From positions 1 to 32,515 of IMG/VR virus record IMGVR_UViG_3300037487_000685: a stretch of 32,515 nucleotides of DNA. The stretch is one strand, 5' to 3'. This DNA is from a virus. Made by a program: the position numbers and the translations under genes. The notes under the pieces are model-generated. The model ran no database searches and had not been told where the DNA came from. It saw only the letters and a list, made by a program, of their open reading frames with translations. The first letter of the stretch is position 1. Every line of letters starts with the position of its first letter. Below are positions 1 through 7,551 of this stretch, piece after piece.

Positions 1-1
1 G

Positions 2-62
2 GTATAGAATGAATAAATCAAATAGGGGGGTGGGGGTAGGAAAAAACAGTATAGAATGAATA
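2..62. repeat. 14-base direct repeat upstream of the terminase operon
   Basis: GTATAGAATGAATA occurs at 2-15 and again at 49-62, 47 bases apart start to start. Between the copies lies a G-rich run (25-36) and an A run. The pair sits just before the promoter of the nuclease-terminase operon. Repeats near a small terminase gene can be terminase-binding or operator sites; that role here is inference only. Confidence 0.6.
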
Positions 63-69
63 GTATGTA

Positions 70-97
70 TGCTTTTTGTCCTATCGTCCAAAAAGCA
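70..97. repeat. 9-base perfect inverted repeat
   Basis: TGCTTTTTG at 70-78 is matched by CAAAAAGCA at 89-97 with a 10-base loop. It is AT-rich and does not end in a T run after the stem, so it is a poor terminator for + strand transcripts. It ends 7 bases before the -35 box at 105, so an operator or a weak end for an upstream gene is possible. Confidence 0.5.
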
Positions 98-104
98 ATG
101 AATA

Positions 105-134
105 TTGACAATCATAGGCCCTATATAGTATAGT
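105..134 (+). promoter_or_regulatory. sigma70-type promoter of the nuclease-terminase operon
   Basis: A perfect -35 box TTGACA (105-110), an 18-base spacer and a -10 box TATAGT (129-134, five of six consensus bases) precede the first gene at 180. No gene is seen upstream in the window. The call rests on box match and position. Confidence 0.65.
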
Positions 135-179
135 ACCCCATCGAGAAGAAAACGAATCAACAAATAGAAGGAGAAAAAA

Positions 180-584
180 ATGATAGGAACTATGATTGTG
201 ATGATAAGTATCATCGGGCAACAGGTAGTGGTTCCCACCAAGGTGAAGGATGGGGATACTTTTATTTGTGATGTTGATTTGGGATGGAGGAATATGTGGG
301 AACATGGGGTTGATGTGAGGGTTATGGGGTTTGATGCGTGGGAGAATAGTTATCATAGAAAGACTGTGAATATAACACCCCAAGAGATTGTGAAAGGGAA
401 CCTGGCGAAAATAGCCTTGGAAAAGGTATTTAGAACTGCTAAACTGGTGCAGGTCATACAGCCCAAGGATAAGGATACTTATGGAAGGACTTTATTGTGG
501 GTGTATGTTGATGGTAAAGAATTAGGGGCTTTAATGCGAGGGATGGGTCATGAAAGAGACAAAGACAAAGAAGAGACACCATAG
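180..584 (+). CDS. staphylococcal-nuclease-fold (SNase) protein
   Basis: 134-residue protein of the thermonuclease (SNase) family, calcium-dependent enzymes that cut DNA and RNA phosphodiester bonds. The family signature is complete: KDGDT at 23-27 (metal-binding D24), then R47, D52 and E55 with the same spacing as R35, D40 and E43 of the staphylococcal enzyme, and R103 in YGRT, equivalent to R87. An active enzyme is therefore plausible. The first 13 residues are hydrophobic and could be a leader or just the first strand. The start has a good ribosome site (AAGGAG about 7 bases upstream). The gene overlaps the small terminase gene by 35 bases, so the two are probably co-expressed. Many phages have an HNH nuclease next to the terminase; an SNase in that position may play a related packaging role or degrade host DNA, which is inference. 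Confidence 0.85.
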   Translation: MIGTMIVMISIIGQQVVVPTKVKDGDTFICDVDLGWRNMWEHGVDVRVMGFDAWENSYHRKTVNITPQEIVKGNLAKIALEKVFRTAKLVQVIQPKDKDTYGRTLLWVYVDGKELGALMRGMGHERDKDKEETP

Positions 585-1359
585 CCAAGTGTTTAGAGAA
601 GAGATGATCTTCGACATATTTGATTACTGTCGGTGTGGGATGTCAATGCAAGAGATTGGAAGACGGTTGGGGGTAAGTTCGCTGGCCCTTATAAAGTGGA
701 AGCGAACGAGACCGTTGGTGAAGATGGCGATTGAGAGGGGGCGGGAGATTTATGGGGCGAATGATCAGACGAAGACATTCACGGATTATGTCTATAAACA
801 GTTGCCTGATCATTTACAGAAGTTGTGGAGGGAGATCCAGGCGGTAGAGGCGTCTCGAGTTGGACGTACCAGGGTTATGGCGTTGCTTGACGACGTTGGG
901 AAAAGGAATCGCCAACATCTATTCATGTACGCTTATTGCAGAAGGAACTTTAATGCGAGCCGGGCCTGCCATGCGTTAGGGATTAGTTATAAGATGTTGG
1001 GTACTTGGAAGGAGGAACCGGAGTTCGCTGAATTGTTGGATGAACTCCATTGGCACAAGAAGAACTTCTTTGAGGACTCGTTGATTCGGAGTGTGAGGAA
1101 GGGTGAGACGGCGGCGGTTATCTTTGCTAATAAGACGTTGAACAGGGATCGGGGATACCAGGATAAAACCCAAATCGAAGTATCTGGGACAATTGAACAT
1201 AAGCATGGTCATATTGTGAGTATTGAGAGTTTGGGACTGGACCTAGCTACTCAACGGTTACTGCTCGAACGGCTACGGTTGACAAAAGAGGAGGAAGAAG
1301 CGAAAACGATAACGGTGGCACCCCTTAGCCGTATCGCACAGGATGTTGAAGATGATTAA
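550..1359 (+). CDS. terS: terminase small subunit
   Basis: 269-residue protein, likely the DNA-recognition subunit of the packaging terminase. Two helix-turn-helix stretches are visible: about 31-55 (MSMQEIGRRLGVSS and following) and about 133-156 (FNASRACHALGIS and following). After them comes FANKTLNRDRGY (192-203), a phrase typical of small terminase proteins that bind DNA near the cohesive or pac site. The C-terminal 60 residues are charged and Glu/Lys-rich and would contact the large subunit by analogy. The start lies inside the SNase gene with a GAGGG-like ribosome site, and the end overlaps the large terminase by 17 bases. Assignment rests on the helix-turn-helix pattern and on position directly before the large subunit. 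Confidence 0.85.
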   Translation: MKETKTKKRHHSQVFREEMIFDIFDYCRCGMSMQEIGRRLGVSSLALIKWKRTRPLVKMAIERGREIYGANDQTKTFTDYVYKQLPDHLQKLWREIQAVEASRVGRTRVMALLDDVGKRNRQHLFMYAYCRRNFNASRACHALGISYKMLGTWKEEPEFAELLDELHWHKKNFFEDSLIRSVRKGETAAVIFANKTLNRDRGYQDKTQIEVSGTIEHKHGHIVSIESLGLDLATQRLLLERLRLTKEEEEAKTITVAPLSRIAQDVEDD

Positions 1360-2824
1360 GGCCGCGAAGAAGAGTATGCTCTTTTCCAACTCGTTGGTAG
1401 GGTATTCGGTATCAGAGACAGGATTGGTTGCTAGTCTCTGTCGCACTTCGTTCTTCGACTTTGTGAAAGAGTTCTGGGAGATTGTAATCCCTGAAGCTCC
1501 AGTCTACAACTGGCACGTTGAATACTTGTGCAACGAAATACAGGAGGTATTGGAACGGGTCTTTGTGGTAGAGAAGAAGAAGTATGACCTTTTGGTCAAC
1601 ATCCCTCCAGGTACTACCAAATCCACCATTGCTTCGGTGATGTTGCCCGCCTGGGTCTGGACTCGGATGCCAACTGCCCGCGGTATCTTTGGATCGTTCG
1701 CTGCGGACTTGTCGTTGGACTTATCGCGGAAGACTCGAGATATCATTCTTAGCGAGAAGTACATCAATGCCTTTCCGGACATTGTGCTAAGAAATGATCA
1801 GAACACCAAAAGCTACTTCATCAACACCAAGGGCGGTTGGCGGAAGGCGGTGGGTACTGGGAACATGATCACGGGCTTCCATGGTCACTACCATACCATT
1901 GACGATCCTATTGATCCGAAAGCTGCTTTATCTGAAGCAGACTTGAAAGCCACCAACAGTTGGATGAACGAAACCCTGTCCACTCGCAAAGTGAACAAAG
2001 AAGTTTGTCCGCTGATCTTAATCATGCAGCGGTTGCACCAAAATGACCCTTCGGGGAATTTAATGGAGCGAATGGAGCAGGGCCGCAAAGTGAAGCATAT
2101 CTGCCTCCCTGGCGAGCTAACCGCTAAGGTGTCCCCGGTCGAGCTACGGGAACGGTACGTGGACGGGCTACTCGACCCGATTCGCTTGACAAGGTCGGTC
2201 TTAGCCGAACAAGAGGATACTTTGGGGCAGTATGGGTACGCGGGGCAGATCCTCCAGCATCCCATTCCGCCCGGTGGTGGTATGTTTAAGATTGACAGGC
2301 TTTGGGAAAGATGCAAACCGGCTCCCGACAAACTGGTGCAGTCAGTACGATATTGGGATAAAGCAGCTACCCCCGACGCGGGCTGTTATACAGTCGGCTT
2401 TAAGATGGGAGTGGACAAAGAAGGAAACTATTGGATACTAGATGTGCAGAGGTTTCAAAAATCCAGCGAAGAGCGAGAAAAGATTATTGAGGCTGTGGCA
2501 GCCAGTGATGGCAAAGATGTATTGATAGGATTGGAACAAGAACCTGGCAGCGGTGGTAAAGAAAGTGTCGAGTCTACAGTAAGACGGTTGGCGGGCTACC
2601 GAATGCGGGTAGACCGGCCCACGGGAGACAAGACACTAAGAGCCGATCCTTTTTCGGTACAAGTGAATAAAGGTAATGTGTACATGACTCCAAATGCCTG
2701 GAATACGGCTTTGTTGAGCGAGATGGAATACTTCCCTCATTCGACTTACAAGGATCAAGTAGATGCCGGTTCGGGGGCCTTTAACTTGTTGAGCAAGCCG
2801 AGAATCAAAGTAGGAGCCTTGTGA
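1343..2824 (+). CDS. terL: terminase large subunit (ATPase and nuclease)
   Basis: 493-residue packaging motor, normal length for the family. The N-terminal ATPase has a Walker A-like loop IPPGTTKST (87-95), a Walker B region HTIDDP with D187 and D188, and a coupling motif ILIMQRLHQND (225-235). The C-terminal RNase H-like nuclease starts at RYWDKAAT with D339, continues with the acidic E398/E400 strand and ends near DQVDA (D474). The second Walker B acid is Asp rather than Glu, as in other terminases that read IDDP. It docks on the portal, pumps DNA into the prohead and cuts the concatemer. The start at 1343 overlaps the small subunit; the stop overlaps the next gene in a TGATG. Confidence 0.96.
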   Translation: MLKMIKAAKKSMLFSNSLVGYSVSETGLVASLCRTSFFDFVKEFWEIVIPEAPVYNWHVEYLCNEIQEVLERVFVVEKKKYDLLVNIPPGTTKSTIASVMLPAWVWTRMPTARGIFGSFAADLSLDLSRKTRDIILSEKYINAFPDIVLRNDQNTKSYFINTKGGWRKAVGTGNMITGFHGHYHTIDDPIDPKAALSEADLKATNSWMNETLSTRKVNKEVCPLILIMQRLHQNDPSGNLMERMEQGRKVKHICLPGELTAKVSPVELRERYVDGLLDPIRLTRSVLAEQEDTLGQYGYAGQILQHPIPPGGGMFKIDRLWERCKPAPDKLVQSVRYWDKAATPDAGCYTVGFKMGVDKEGNYWILDVQRFQKSSEEREKIIEAVAASDGKDVLIGLEQEPGSGGKESVESTVRRLAGYRMRVDRPTGDKTLRADPFSVQVNKGNVYMTPNAWNTALLSEMEYFPHSTYKDQVDAGSGAFNLLSKPRIKVGAL

Positions 2825-3132
2825 TGTTGCGAAAGCAGTTACCAGAACCAAAACTGACAACTGAGCGTATGCGGTGGTTACGAGCCGATGTTGAAGGCCC
2901 ACCAAGACTGACTGTAGCTGAACGCAATAAACAGGCCCAAGATCGCATTGATGATGTGGCGTTCATGGAAATTGAAAAATGGTATCAAGACAATGTGGTG
3001 GCGGTACGAGATTGGTTAGAAGAGATACCTTTGCTAGCTTATGCAGTCGCCTATCCTTTCGTTGCCTATTGGCTTCTTATTGGTGAGTGGAGATACAAGC
3101 GGATGTATTTGAAATTGGGGATTACTGTTTAG
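2824..3132 (+). CDS. small single-helix membrane protein, function unknown
   Basis: 102 residues. I chose ATG 2824 over GTG 2821 because it forms a TGATG overlap with the large terminase stop and has TAGGAG about 9 bases upstream. The first two thirds are charged and helical; residues about 68-86 (around PLLAYAVAYPFVAYWLLIG) form one likely transmembrane helix, followed by a basic tail. I do not recognise the family. A membrane protein directly after terL could be a holin, but there is no endolysin beside it. Confidence 0.7.
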   Translation: MLRKQLPEPKLTTERMRWLRADVEGPPRLTVAERNKQAQDRIDDVAFMEIEKWYQDNVVAVRDWLEEIPLLAYAVAYPFVAYWLLIGEWRYKRMYLKLGITV

Positions 3133-3134
3133 TG

Positions 3135-3163
3135 TAGACAGGAAACTCGCTGGCGGTTATAAA
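3135..3163 (+). promoter_or_regulatory. sigma70-type promoter
   Basis: TAGACA (3135-3140, five of six) and TATAAA (3158-3163, five of six) are separated by exactly 17 bases, in the gap between the terL-linked gene and the gene at 3209. It would restart transcription for the following block of small genes and the portal region. Confidence 0.55.
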
Positions 3164-3208
3164 AGGCTCTTGTTCTGTACTCCCTTGTACTAAAAAGGAC
3201 AAGATCCT
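3164..3208. repeat. imperfect inverted repeat between promoter and start codon
   Basis: AGGCTCTTGTTC (3164-3175) and GGACAAGATCCT (3197-3208) match as an inverted repeat at 10 of 12 positions. The left arm touches the -10 box and the expected start of transcription; the right arm contains the AAGGAC ribosome site and ends at the base before the ATG at 3209. An operator for a repressor fits better than an RNA hairpin, because most of the left arm may lie at or before the transcript start. Confidence 0.4.
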
Positions 3209-3607
3209 ATGGGCGTCAAATCTCCTAGTCCCCTCGTTTGCTATCTTGGGTCAGCTGATCGCTCTGCTCCCGGCAGTGAACCGGCTGCCCGTTTTTCTCT
3301 CTTTGATGCAATGGGTGTTGCTGTTGTTCTTGGTGCCAATGACCAAATTCAACTGTTGCAAGTTCAATTTGTTGGCACGAATACGCAGAATATCTATCTG
3401 TTCGATGGTACAGGATTTGCCGCTCCGACTGGAGCAGATATTTTGTACCGTTCTCCTGGTTGCGGATCGGTGACTCTGGGATATACAAATACGTTCCCAG
3501 AAGCAATGCGACGAACAAAACCAGGTCAGTATCTTAAATTGCTGGCTTTGTTTAACGGCCTAGTAGAAGTCCTTGTCCATGCCACTCTATGGAAGGATGA
3601 AGGCTGA
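3209..3607 (+). CDS. probable beta-rich virion protein, function unknown
   Basis: 132 residues with no signal peptide or membrane segment. Alternating hydrophobic strands and Gly/Thr turns (for example IQLLQVQFVGTNTQNIYLF and LKLLALFNGLVEVLVHATL) suggest a beta sandwich of the kind seen in head decoration or fibre proteins. It is followed by the next gene with overlapping stop and start (TGATGATG). No family recognised; virion role is inferred from location and fold style. Confidence 0.7.
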   Translation: MGVKSPSPLVCYLGSADRSAPGSEPAARFSLFDAMGVAVVLGANDQIQLLQVQFVGTNTQNIYLFDGTGFAAPTGADILYRSPGCGSVTLGYTNTFPEAMRRTKPGQYLKLLALFNGLVEVLVHATLWKDEG

Positions 3608-4032
3608 TGATGACCGTTCAGTATCCTAATTGCTCATTAGAAGAAGCAAGAGCTCTCCGAGATCAGTTGATCTATGGAGTTCATTATTTGCTCATTCAAA
3701 AGAATAATAAGGTGGCTGTTGAGGGCTTTTTCAAGTGCCTAGACGTTCAGTGGATACCTACAGATTATAAACAGTATGATATTCTTATTCATTGGGAAGA
3801 GATTGAAAAGCCCGATGACTTTCAAGAAGTTGTACTGATTGATCCTTCTGAAGATGAGGAGGACGAAGAAATGAAGAAAACCCAAATAAAGACGAAGGAT
3901 TGTCGTAAGTGTAAAGGACATGGTCACAAAACGGATAGTGATAACATTCAAGTCATCTGTCCGCGATGTGATGGGATTGGTCAAGTTTGTACGTGTTGTG
4001 AAGCACCATTGTACGCTTGCCGTCATAATTAA
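3607..4032 (+). CDS. DnaJ-like zinc-finger protein
   Basis: 141 residues. The first 80 are an unrecognised domain ending in a strongly acidic linker (EDEEDEE, 82-88). The C-terminus has zinc-binding repeats of the DnaJ central type: CRKCKGHG (C99, C102) and CPRCDGIG (C118, C121), then a distinct C128/C130/C131/C138 cluster. There is no J domain, so this is not a chaperone cofactor as such. An in-frame ATG at 3871, eight bases after a strong GAGGAGG, could give a separate 53-residue zinc-finger protein; the acidic linker codons also create this site, so it may be chance. RNA or protein binding is the likely general role. Confidence 0.75.
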   Translation: MMTVQYPNCSLEEARALRDQLIYGVHYLLIQKNNKVAVEGFFKCLDVQWIPTDYKQYDILIHWEEIEKPDDFQEVVLIDPSEDEEDEEMKKTQIKTKDCRKCKGHGHKTDSDNIQVICPRCDGIGQVCTCCEAPLYACRHN

Positions 4033-4041
4033 GGAGTTTCC

Positions 4042-4371
4042 ATGCTTCCTGTTCTTGTGGGGCTGGTTGTGTTTCTTTTTGCAGGGACACTTGATTTGTC
4101 TTTGCGAATGATGAAATTAAAGGAACAGATGCGAAACAAGGAATGGAGAGTCCTTGAACTCGAAGATGAATTAAAACGGTTTAAGGCGGTGAAACCTTTA
4201 ACTGATGCTGAAAGGAATAGAATCATCGCATTAGGTGGACAAGGAATGCTTTCTTCAAAATGTCCTAACGGACATTTTTGGTTGTCAACCCATAGTGATG
4301 TAGTTCTTCCTTTGCGGCGATGTTCCGTTTGCAGAGCAATTAAGCCGTGGGCTGATCCAGTGTTGAGTTGA
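4042..4371 (+). CDS. membrane-anchored coiled-coil protein with zinc-ribbon tail
   Basis: 109 residues. Residues 1-19 form a hydrophobic N-terminal anchor, about 24-50 a charged helix likely to coil, and the C-terminal part has C74xxxH78 and C94xxC97, a probable four-ligand zinc site. The start has AAGGAG 5 bases upstream. I do not recognise the family. It follows another zinc-finger gene, so the two may work together. Confidence 0.7.
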   Translation: MLPVLVGLVVFLFAGTLDLSLRMMKLKEQMRNKEWRVLELEDELKRFKAVKPLTDAERNRIIALGGQGMLSSKCPNGHFWLSTHSDVVLPLRRCSVCRAIKPWADPVLS

Positions 4372-4378
4372 GTGCGTG

Positions 4379-4405
4379 TTCGACTTCTCGAGAGTTGAAT
4401 TTTTT
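4379..4405 (+). terminator. probable intrinsic terminator
   Basis: An eight-pair stem with two wobble pairs (4379-4386 with 4392-4399) and a five-base loop is followed by six T (4400-4405). It lies in the 54-base gap before the gene at 4426. The stem is modest, so read-through is likely. Confidence 0.45.
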
Positions 4406-4425
4406 AATGTATAAGGAGTGTAGAA

Positions 4426-4836
4426 ATGACGCGTGGCAAACTTCCGGCGAAAGCCAATCCGTATGCTTTCGGATTCATTGGTGGTGTTTCCCTTACGATT
4501 GGGGTAGAGGGAGCGGGGGCAGCGGATGCTATTGACATCTCCATTCAATTGGAAGATGGCAATGGTGCTGATCTTGGTGAAAAGGGATGGTTGTTGGCTT
4601 ACATCAGCGATGATGCTGCTGGTGACAGTGTTGCGGTAACTGCTCCTGATACTGTTGCCATCAATGTGGATGGTGTGTACAACGCCATCACCACCGGCAA
4701 GTTCTTTTTGATGGTGTCGGAAGATGATGGCACCATTGGTCTTCGTATCACTGAAGATGCAGTTGATACGTTCTATCTGTGTTTGTTGATGCCGGACGGT
4801 AGTGTTGCTGTATCGGATGCAATTACCTTTGCGTAA
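4426..4836 (+). CDS. probable virion surface protein, function unknown
   Basis: 136 residues, acidic, rich in Gly, Ala, Asp and Val, with alternating strands throughout and no Cys-based motif, signal or membrane segment. The composition and compact size resemble head decoration or fibre domains. It has a good ribosome site (AAGGAG about 10 bases upstream), stands alone between two terminators and may be made in quantity. No family recognised. Confidence 0.75.
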   Translation: MTRGKLPAKANPYAFGFIGGVSLTIGVEGAGAADAIDISIQLEDGNGADLGEKGWLLAYISDDAAGDSVAVTAPDTVAINVDGVYNAITTGKFFLMVSEDDGTIGLRITEDAVDTFYLCLLMPDGSVAVSDAITFA

Positions 4837-4848
4837 TTTGTTTGCTTC

Positions 4849-4908
4849 CACTCAAGGGCTAGCGTGCTCAGGGTTCGTACCCCCCTTAACCTAGCCCTTG
4901 AGTGTTTT
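4849..4908 (+). terminator. intrinsic terminator with a long loop
   Basis: CACTCAAGGGCTAG (4849-4862) pairs perfectly with CTAGCCCTTGAGTG (4891-4904), 14 pairs, followed by four T. The 28-base loop holds a small GGG/CCC stem of its own. It ends four bases before the ribosome site of the next gene. Confidence 0.7.
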
Positions 4909-4921
4909 AAGGAGGTGATTC

Positions 4922-5182
4922 GTGTTTCCTCGCATTCGTCGATTTCTTGTGTTTTTGCTTGAGTGTGTTTCCTTTTTGTTTCTTTACGTGTTCATTCTTT
5001 TAGTGCTTCTTTATCGCCTGTTTTTGCAGATACTGTTACTGCTTGGTGACGGGCAGTCTTCGGTATGTGCAGGCCGAATGCACTGGCACACCCTCCGCAC
5101 CCTGGCGATGCGAGACAAGGGCGTACAGTTAGCCAAACGGCGGTCTAAGGTAGTGGCTCGAATCGAGCAAACGTATATTTAG
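4922..5182 (+). CDS. small membrane protein, function unknown
   Basis: 86 residues starting at GTG 4922, chosen because AAGGAGGTG lies just upstream. Residues about 8-42 are almost wholly hydrophobic, enough for one long or two short helices, after a basic Arg-rich start. The C-terminal half is basic and probably cytoplasmic. It directly precedes the portal gene. No family recognised; a holin-like role is possible but unsupported. Confidence 0.65.
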   Translation: MFPRIRRFLVFLLECVSFLFLYVFILLVLLYRLFLQILLLLGDGQSSVCAGRMHWHTLRTLAMRDKGVQLAKRRSKVVARIEQTYI

Positions 5183-5191
5183 GAGTACGGC

Positions 5192-6799
5192 ATGTCCACA
5201 CAAGTGATGAACCGCGAACGACTAATCGGCAACGCCATGACGTTGCGAGATGAGTGGTTGCGTAAGATTGGAATTTTAGACCCTCCTTTGCGGGACATTG
5301 ACAAGGAGTGTGGTTATCCGCCTGGAGACACGATTCCGCTCCAGAACCTTAAAGCAATGTACGACCGAGAGGGTATTGCTAACAGAGTGGTGGGCGTGTA
5401 CCCAGAATCGTGTTGGTCGGTTGATCCTTATGTCTATGAGACGGTACAAGAAGAAGAAACCAAATTTGAAAAGAGACTTGGCCTTATCGTCGAAAAGAAC
5501 CAACTGTGGCATTATCTTCATCGTGTTGATGAATTAAGTGGAATAGGACGGTACGGTGTTCTGCTTTTGGGGATAGACGATGGATCATCCAGTTTGTCTG
5601 AACCTGTTGATGGAATTGATCCCTTGACGGGAGAAGCAAACGAAGGTGAAAAGGAAGAACGCAATCTGCTGTACTTGATGCCATACGACGAATCTTTCGT
5701 TTCCATTTGCGAGTGGGAAAAGGATTGGCGTAGTCCGCGGTACATGAAACCCACCTTATACGAAATCAACATAGCAGACCCAACCATTTGGTCTGGCACT
5801 GGCACGGGAGCTCGCGTATCTAATCCCCCGGATCAAAAGACAGAGAAGGTACATTGGACTCGCATCATTCATGCTGCCGATAACTGCAAGAGCAGTGATA
5901 TATTTGGTGTGCCTCGTCAACAGTCAGTTTATAATCGGCTGTATGACATTCGCAAGATTGCTGGCAGCTCTGCCGAAATGTTCTGGAAAGGTGGCTTTCC
6001 AGGGTATTCGTTTGAGGTTATGCCGAACACGGGCGACATGATGGCGGTTGAGCTTGATCCCGAAGCGATGCGGGAAGAATTTGAGAAGTTCAGCAATAGC
6101 CTTCAACGCTACATGGCTTTGGTTGGGGTGTCTGCTAAATCGTTAGCCCCGCAGGTAGCTGACCCTTCTGCCCATGTCAACGTTCAGTTAATGCTGATTG
6201 CAATCACATTGGGCGTTCCCATGCGTATCTTCATGGGTAGCGAAGAAGGCAAGTTGGCTTCCACCCAAGATAAAGGTAATTGGAATGGTAAAGTCCATTA
6301 CCGGATGGAGAAGTACCTTACTCCTCGATTGGTGCGGCCTACGATTGATCGTTTAATGGCGATTGGTGTTCTGCCCACGGTTGAAAAGTACATCGTACAT
6401 TGGCCTGATCTGAATACCCAAAGTAACATGGAAAAAGCCGAAGTGGCATTGAAGCTCACTGATTCGATGGGTCGGTATATGAGCAGCGGTGCTGATCAAT
6501 TGATGGCTCGCAAAGAGTACCTAACGAAGATCTTCGAGTTTACAACGGAAGAAGCAGACGCCATCATCGAATCGGCAGACGAGCAAGCAGCCGAAGAAGA
6601 AAAGAAGATGCTCGACATGACTGACAAGATGATGAAGAAGGGGCTATTGCCCGAAGGCGGCCCAACACAAATGAAGCCTGATCCACCAAAGATGTTACCT
6701 GGAGGGAAGCCCAAACCGTCTGGAGCTGCCGGTGGCGGCGAACCAAAGAGGACCCCCACTCGTAAGAAGACCATGCCTAATGCAGGAGGCCGTAAGTAA
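5192..6799 (+). CDS. portal protein (DUF1073 / Phage_portal_3 type)
   Basis: 535-residue portal, the ring at the unique capsid vertex through which DNA enters and leaves and to which the terminase and connector dock. Recognised from the Phage_portal_3 pattern: a start region with GIANRVVGVYPESCW, the WTRIIHAADN strand in the middle, and a late block GVPMRIFMGSEEGKLAST followed by KGNWN. The last 70 residues are low complexity, Pro/Gly/Lys-rich, and likely disordered. Length is normal for the family. The ribosome site TAGGAG precedes the ATG. The stop overlaps the next start in TAATG, tying the glycosyltransferase to portal expression. Confidence 0.93.
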   Translation: MSTQVMNRERLIGNAMTLRDEWLRKIGILDPPLRDIDKECGYPPGDTIPLQNLKAMYDREGIANRVVGVYPESCWSVDPYVYETVQEEETKFEKRLGLIVEKNQLWHYLHRVDELSGIGRYGVLLLGIDDGSSSLSEPVDGIDPLTGEANEGEKEERNLLYLMPYDESFVSICEWEKDWRSPRYMKPTLYEINIADPTIWSGTGTGARVSNPPDQKTEKVHWTRIIHAADNCKSSDIFGVPRQQSVYNRLYDIRKIAGSSAEMFWKGGFPGYSFEVMPNTGDMMAVELDPEAMREEFEKFSNSLQRYMALVGVSAKSLAPQVADPSAHVNVQLMLIAITLGVPMRIFMGSEEGKLASTQDKGNWNGKVHYRMEKYLTPRLVRPTIDRLMAIGVLPTVEKYIVHWPDLNTQSNMEKAEVALKLTDSMGRYMSSGADQLMARKEYLTKIFEFTTEEADAIIESADEQAAEEEKKMLDMTDKMMKKGLLPEGGPTQMKPDPPKMLPGGKPKPSGAAGGGEPKRTPTRKKTMPNAGGRK

Positions 6800-7551
6800 T
6801 GCGTCATATTGCTATTATGATTGTAGGTACGAATGCCTACAAAGTTTTAGCGTATCGTTTCATTACCAATTTCATGCACTTTTACACGGGGCATTCAAAG
6901 ATATCCTTTGCTTTGTTTTCTGATGAAGATCCCACTCCTTATGTGGACTATCCAGTTGATTGGTACAAAGCGAATCATTCACATTGGAGAGATGGAACAA
7001 ATAGCAAGTATCAAAATATACTTGATGTACAGAATTATTTGCCGGAGTATACGTACTACTTCGATGCAGATACATACATCAGCCGTTCTTTTGATGCTGA
7101 TTGGTTTATTGGTGATTTGGTAGGAGGTGAACACTACGCAAATCAGACTTCGATGCGAAATAAGAAAGGGTATGAAAGAAACCCGCGTTCGACCTGCTAC
7201 GTCCCATTAGACACAAAGTTGCCGCAAACTTATTACTACGGGGCCTTTTGGGGTGGTAAGACGTATCGTGTGATTGAGATGTGTTTGCTGCTTCTGGAGA
7301 ATCAAAAGAAAGATAAGGAATGGGGGTATGAGCCAGGAGTTAATGATGAAAGCTATCTCAACCAACATTTTCATTATAACCCACCAACAAAAGTGGTTCC
7401 TAGTCAGGATTTCAGATTCGGGATCAGTGACAAGGCCGGTCTCGTGGATATGCGAAACACTGCAAAGAATGTAAAAGAGCTGCTTGGTCAAATAGCAGCC
7501 GTTCGGGGTAAGCCGTTCAACATTAGACAAGAAAAGGTAGTGCTTCTCTAA
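6799..7551 (+). CDS. GT6 family glycosyltransferase (ABO blood-group type)
   Basis: 250-residue soluble retaining glycosyltransferase of CAZy family GT6, which includes the human A/B transferases and adds Gal or GalNAc in alpha-1,3 linkage. Visible landmarks in family order: FDAD with the metal-binding DxD at 89-91; YERNPRS (125-131); YYYGAFWGG (145-153), equivalent to the YYLGGFFGG region of ABO enzymes; NDESYLN (182-188) with E184 matching the catalytic Glu of HDESHLN; and PPTKVVPSQDF (195-205). The vertebrate membrane anchor and stem are absent. It overlaps both portal and MuF genes by one base each, so it is a true member of the head operon. Acceptor is unknown: virion glycoprotein, host glycan and receptor masking are all possible. 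Confidence 0.88.
   Translation: MRHIAIMIVGTNAYKVLAYRFITNFMHFYTGHSKISFALFSDEDPTPYVDYPVDWYKANHSHWRDGTNSKYQNILDVQNYLPEYTYYFDADTYISRSFDADWFIGDLVGGEHYANQTSMRNKKGYERNPRSTCYVPLDTKLPQTYYYGAFWGGKTYRVIEMCLLLLENQKKDKEWGYEPGVNDESYLNQHFHYNPPTKVVPSQDFRFGISDKAGLVDMRNTAKNVKELLGQIAAVRGKPFNIRQEKVVLL

Noticed and set aside
25-36. G-quadruplex from the G-rich run
   Set aside because: Only two adjacent G runs separated by one T; four runs with loops are not present.
1277-1305. TTGACA inside the small terminase gene as a promoter
   Set aside because: No -10 box at a usable distance; the same is true for TTGACA inside the genes near 2187, 13703 and 30061.
4285-4851. 188-residue minus-strand open frame
   Set aside because: It spans two + strand genes, a terminator and their gap; no ribosome site or recognisable sequence.
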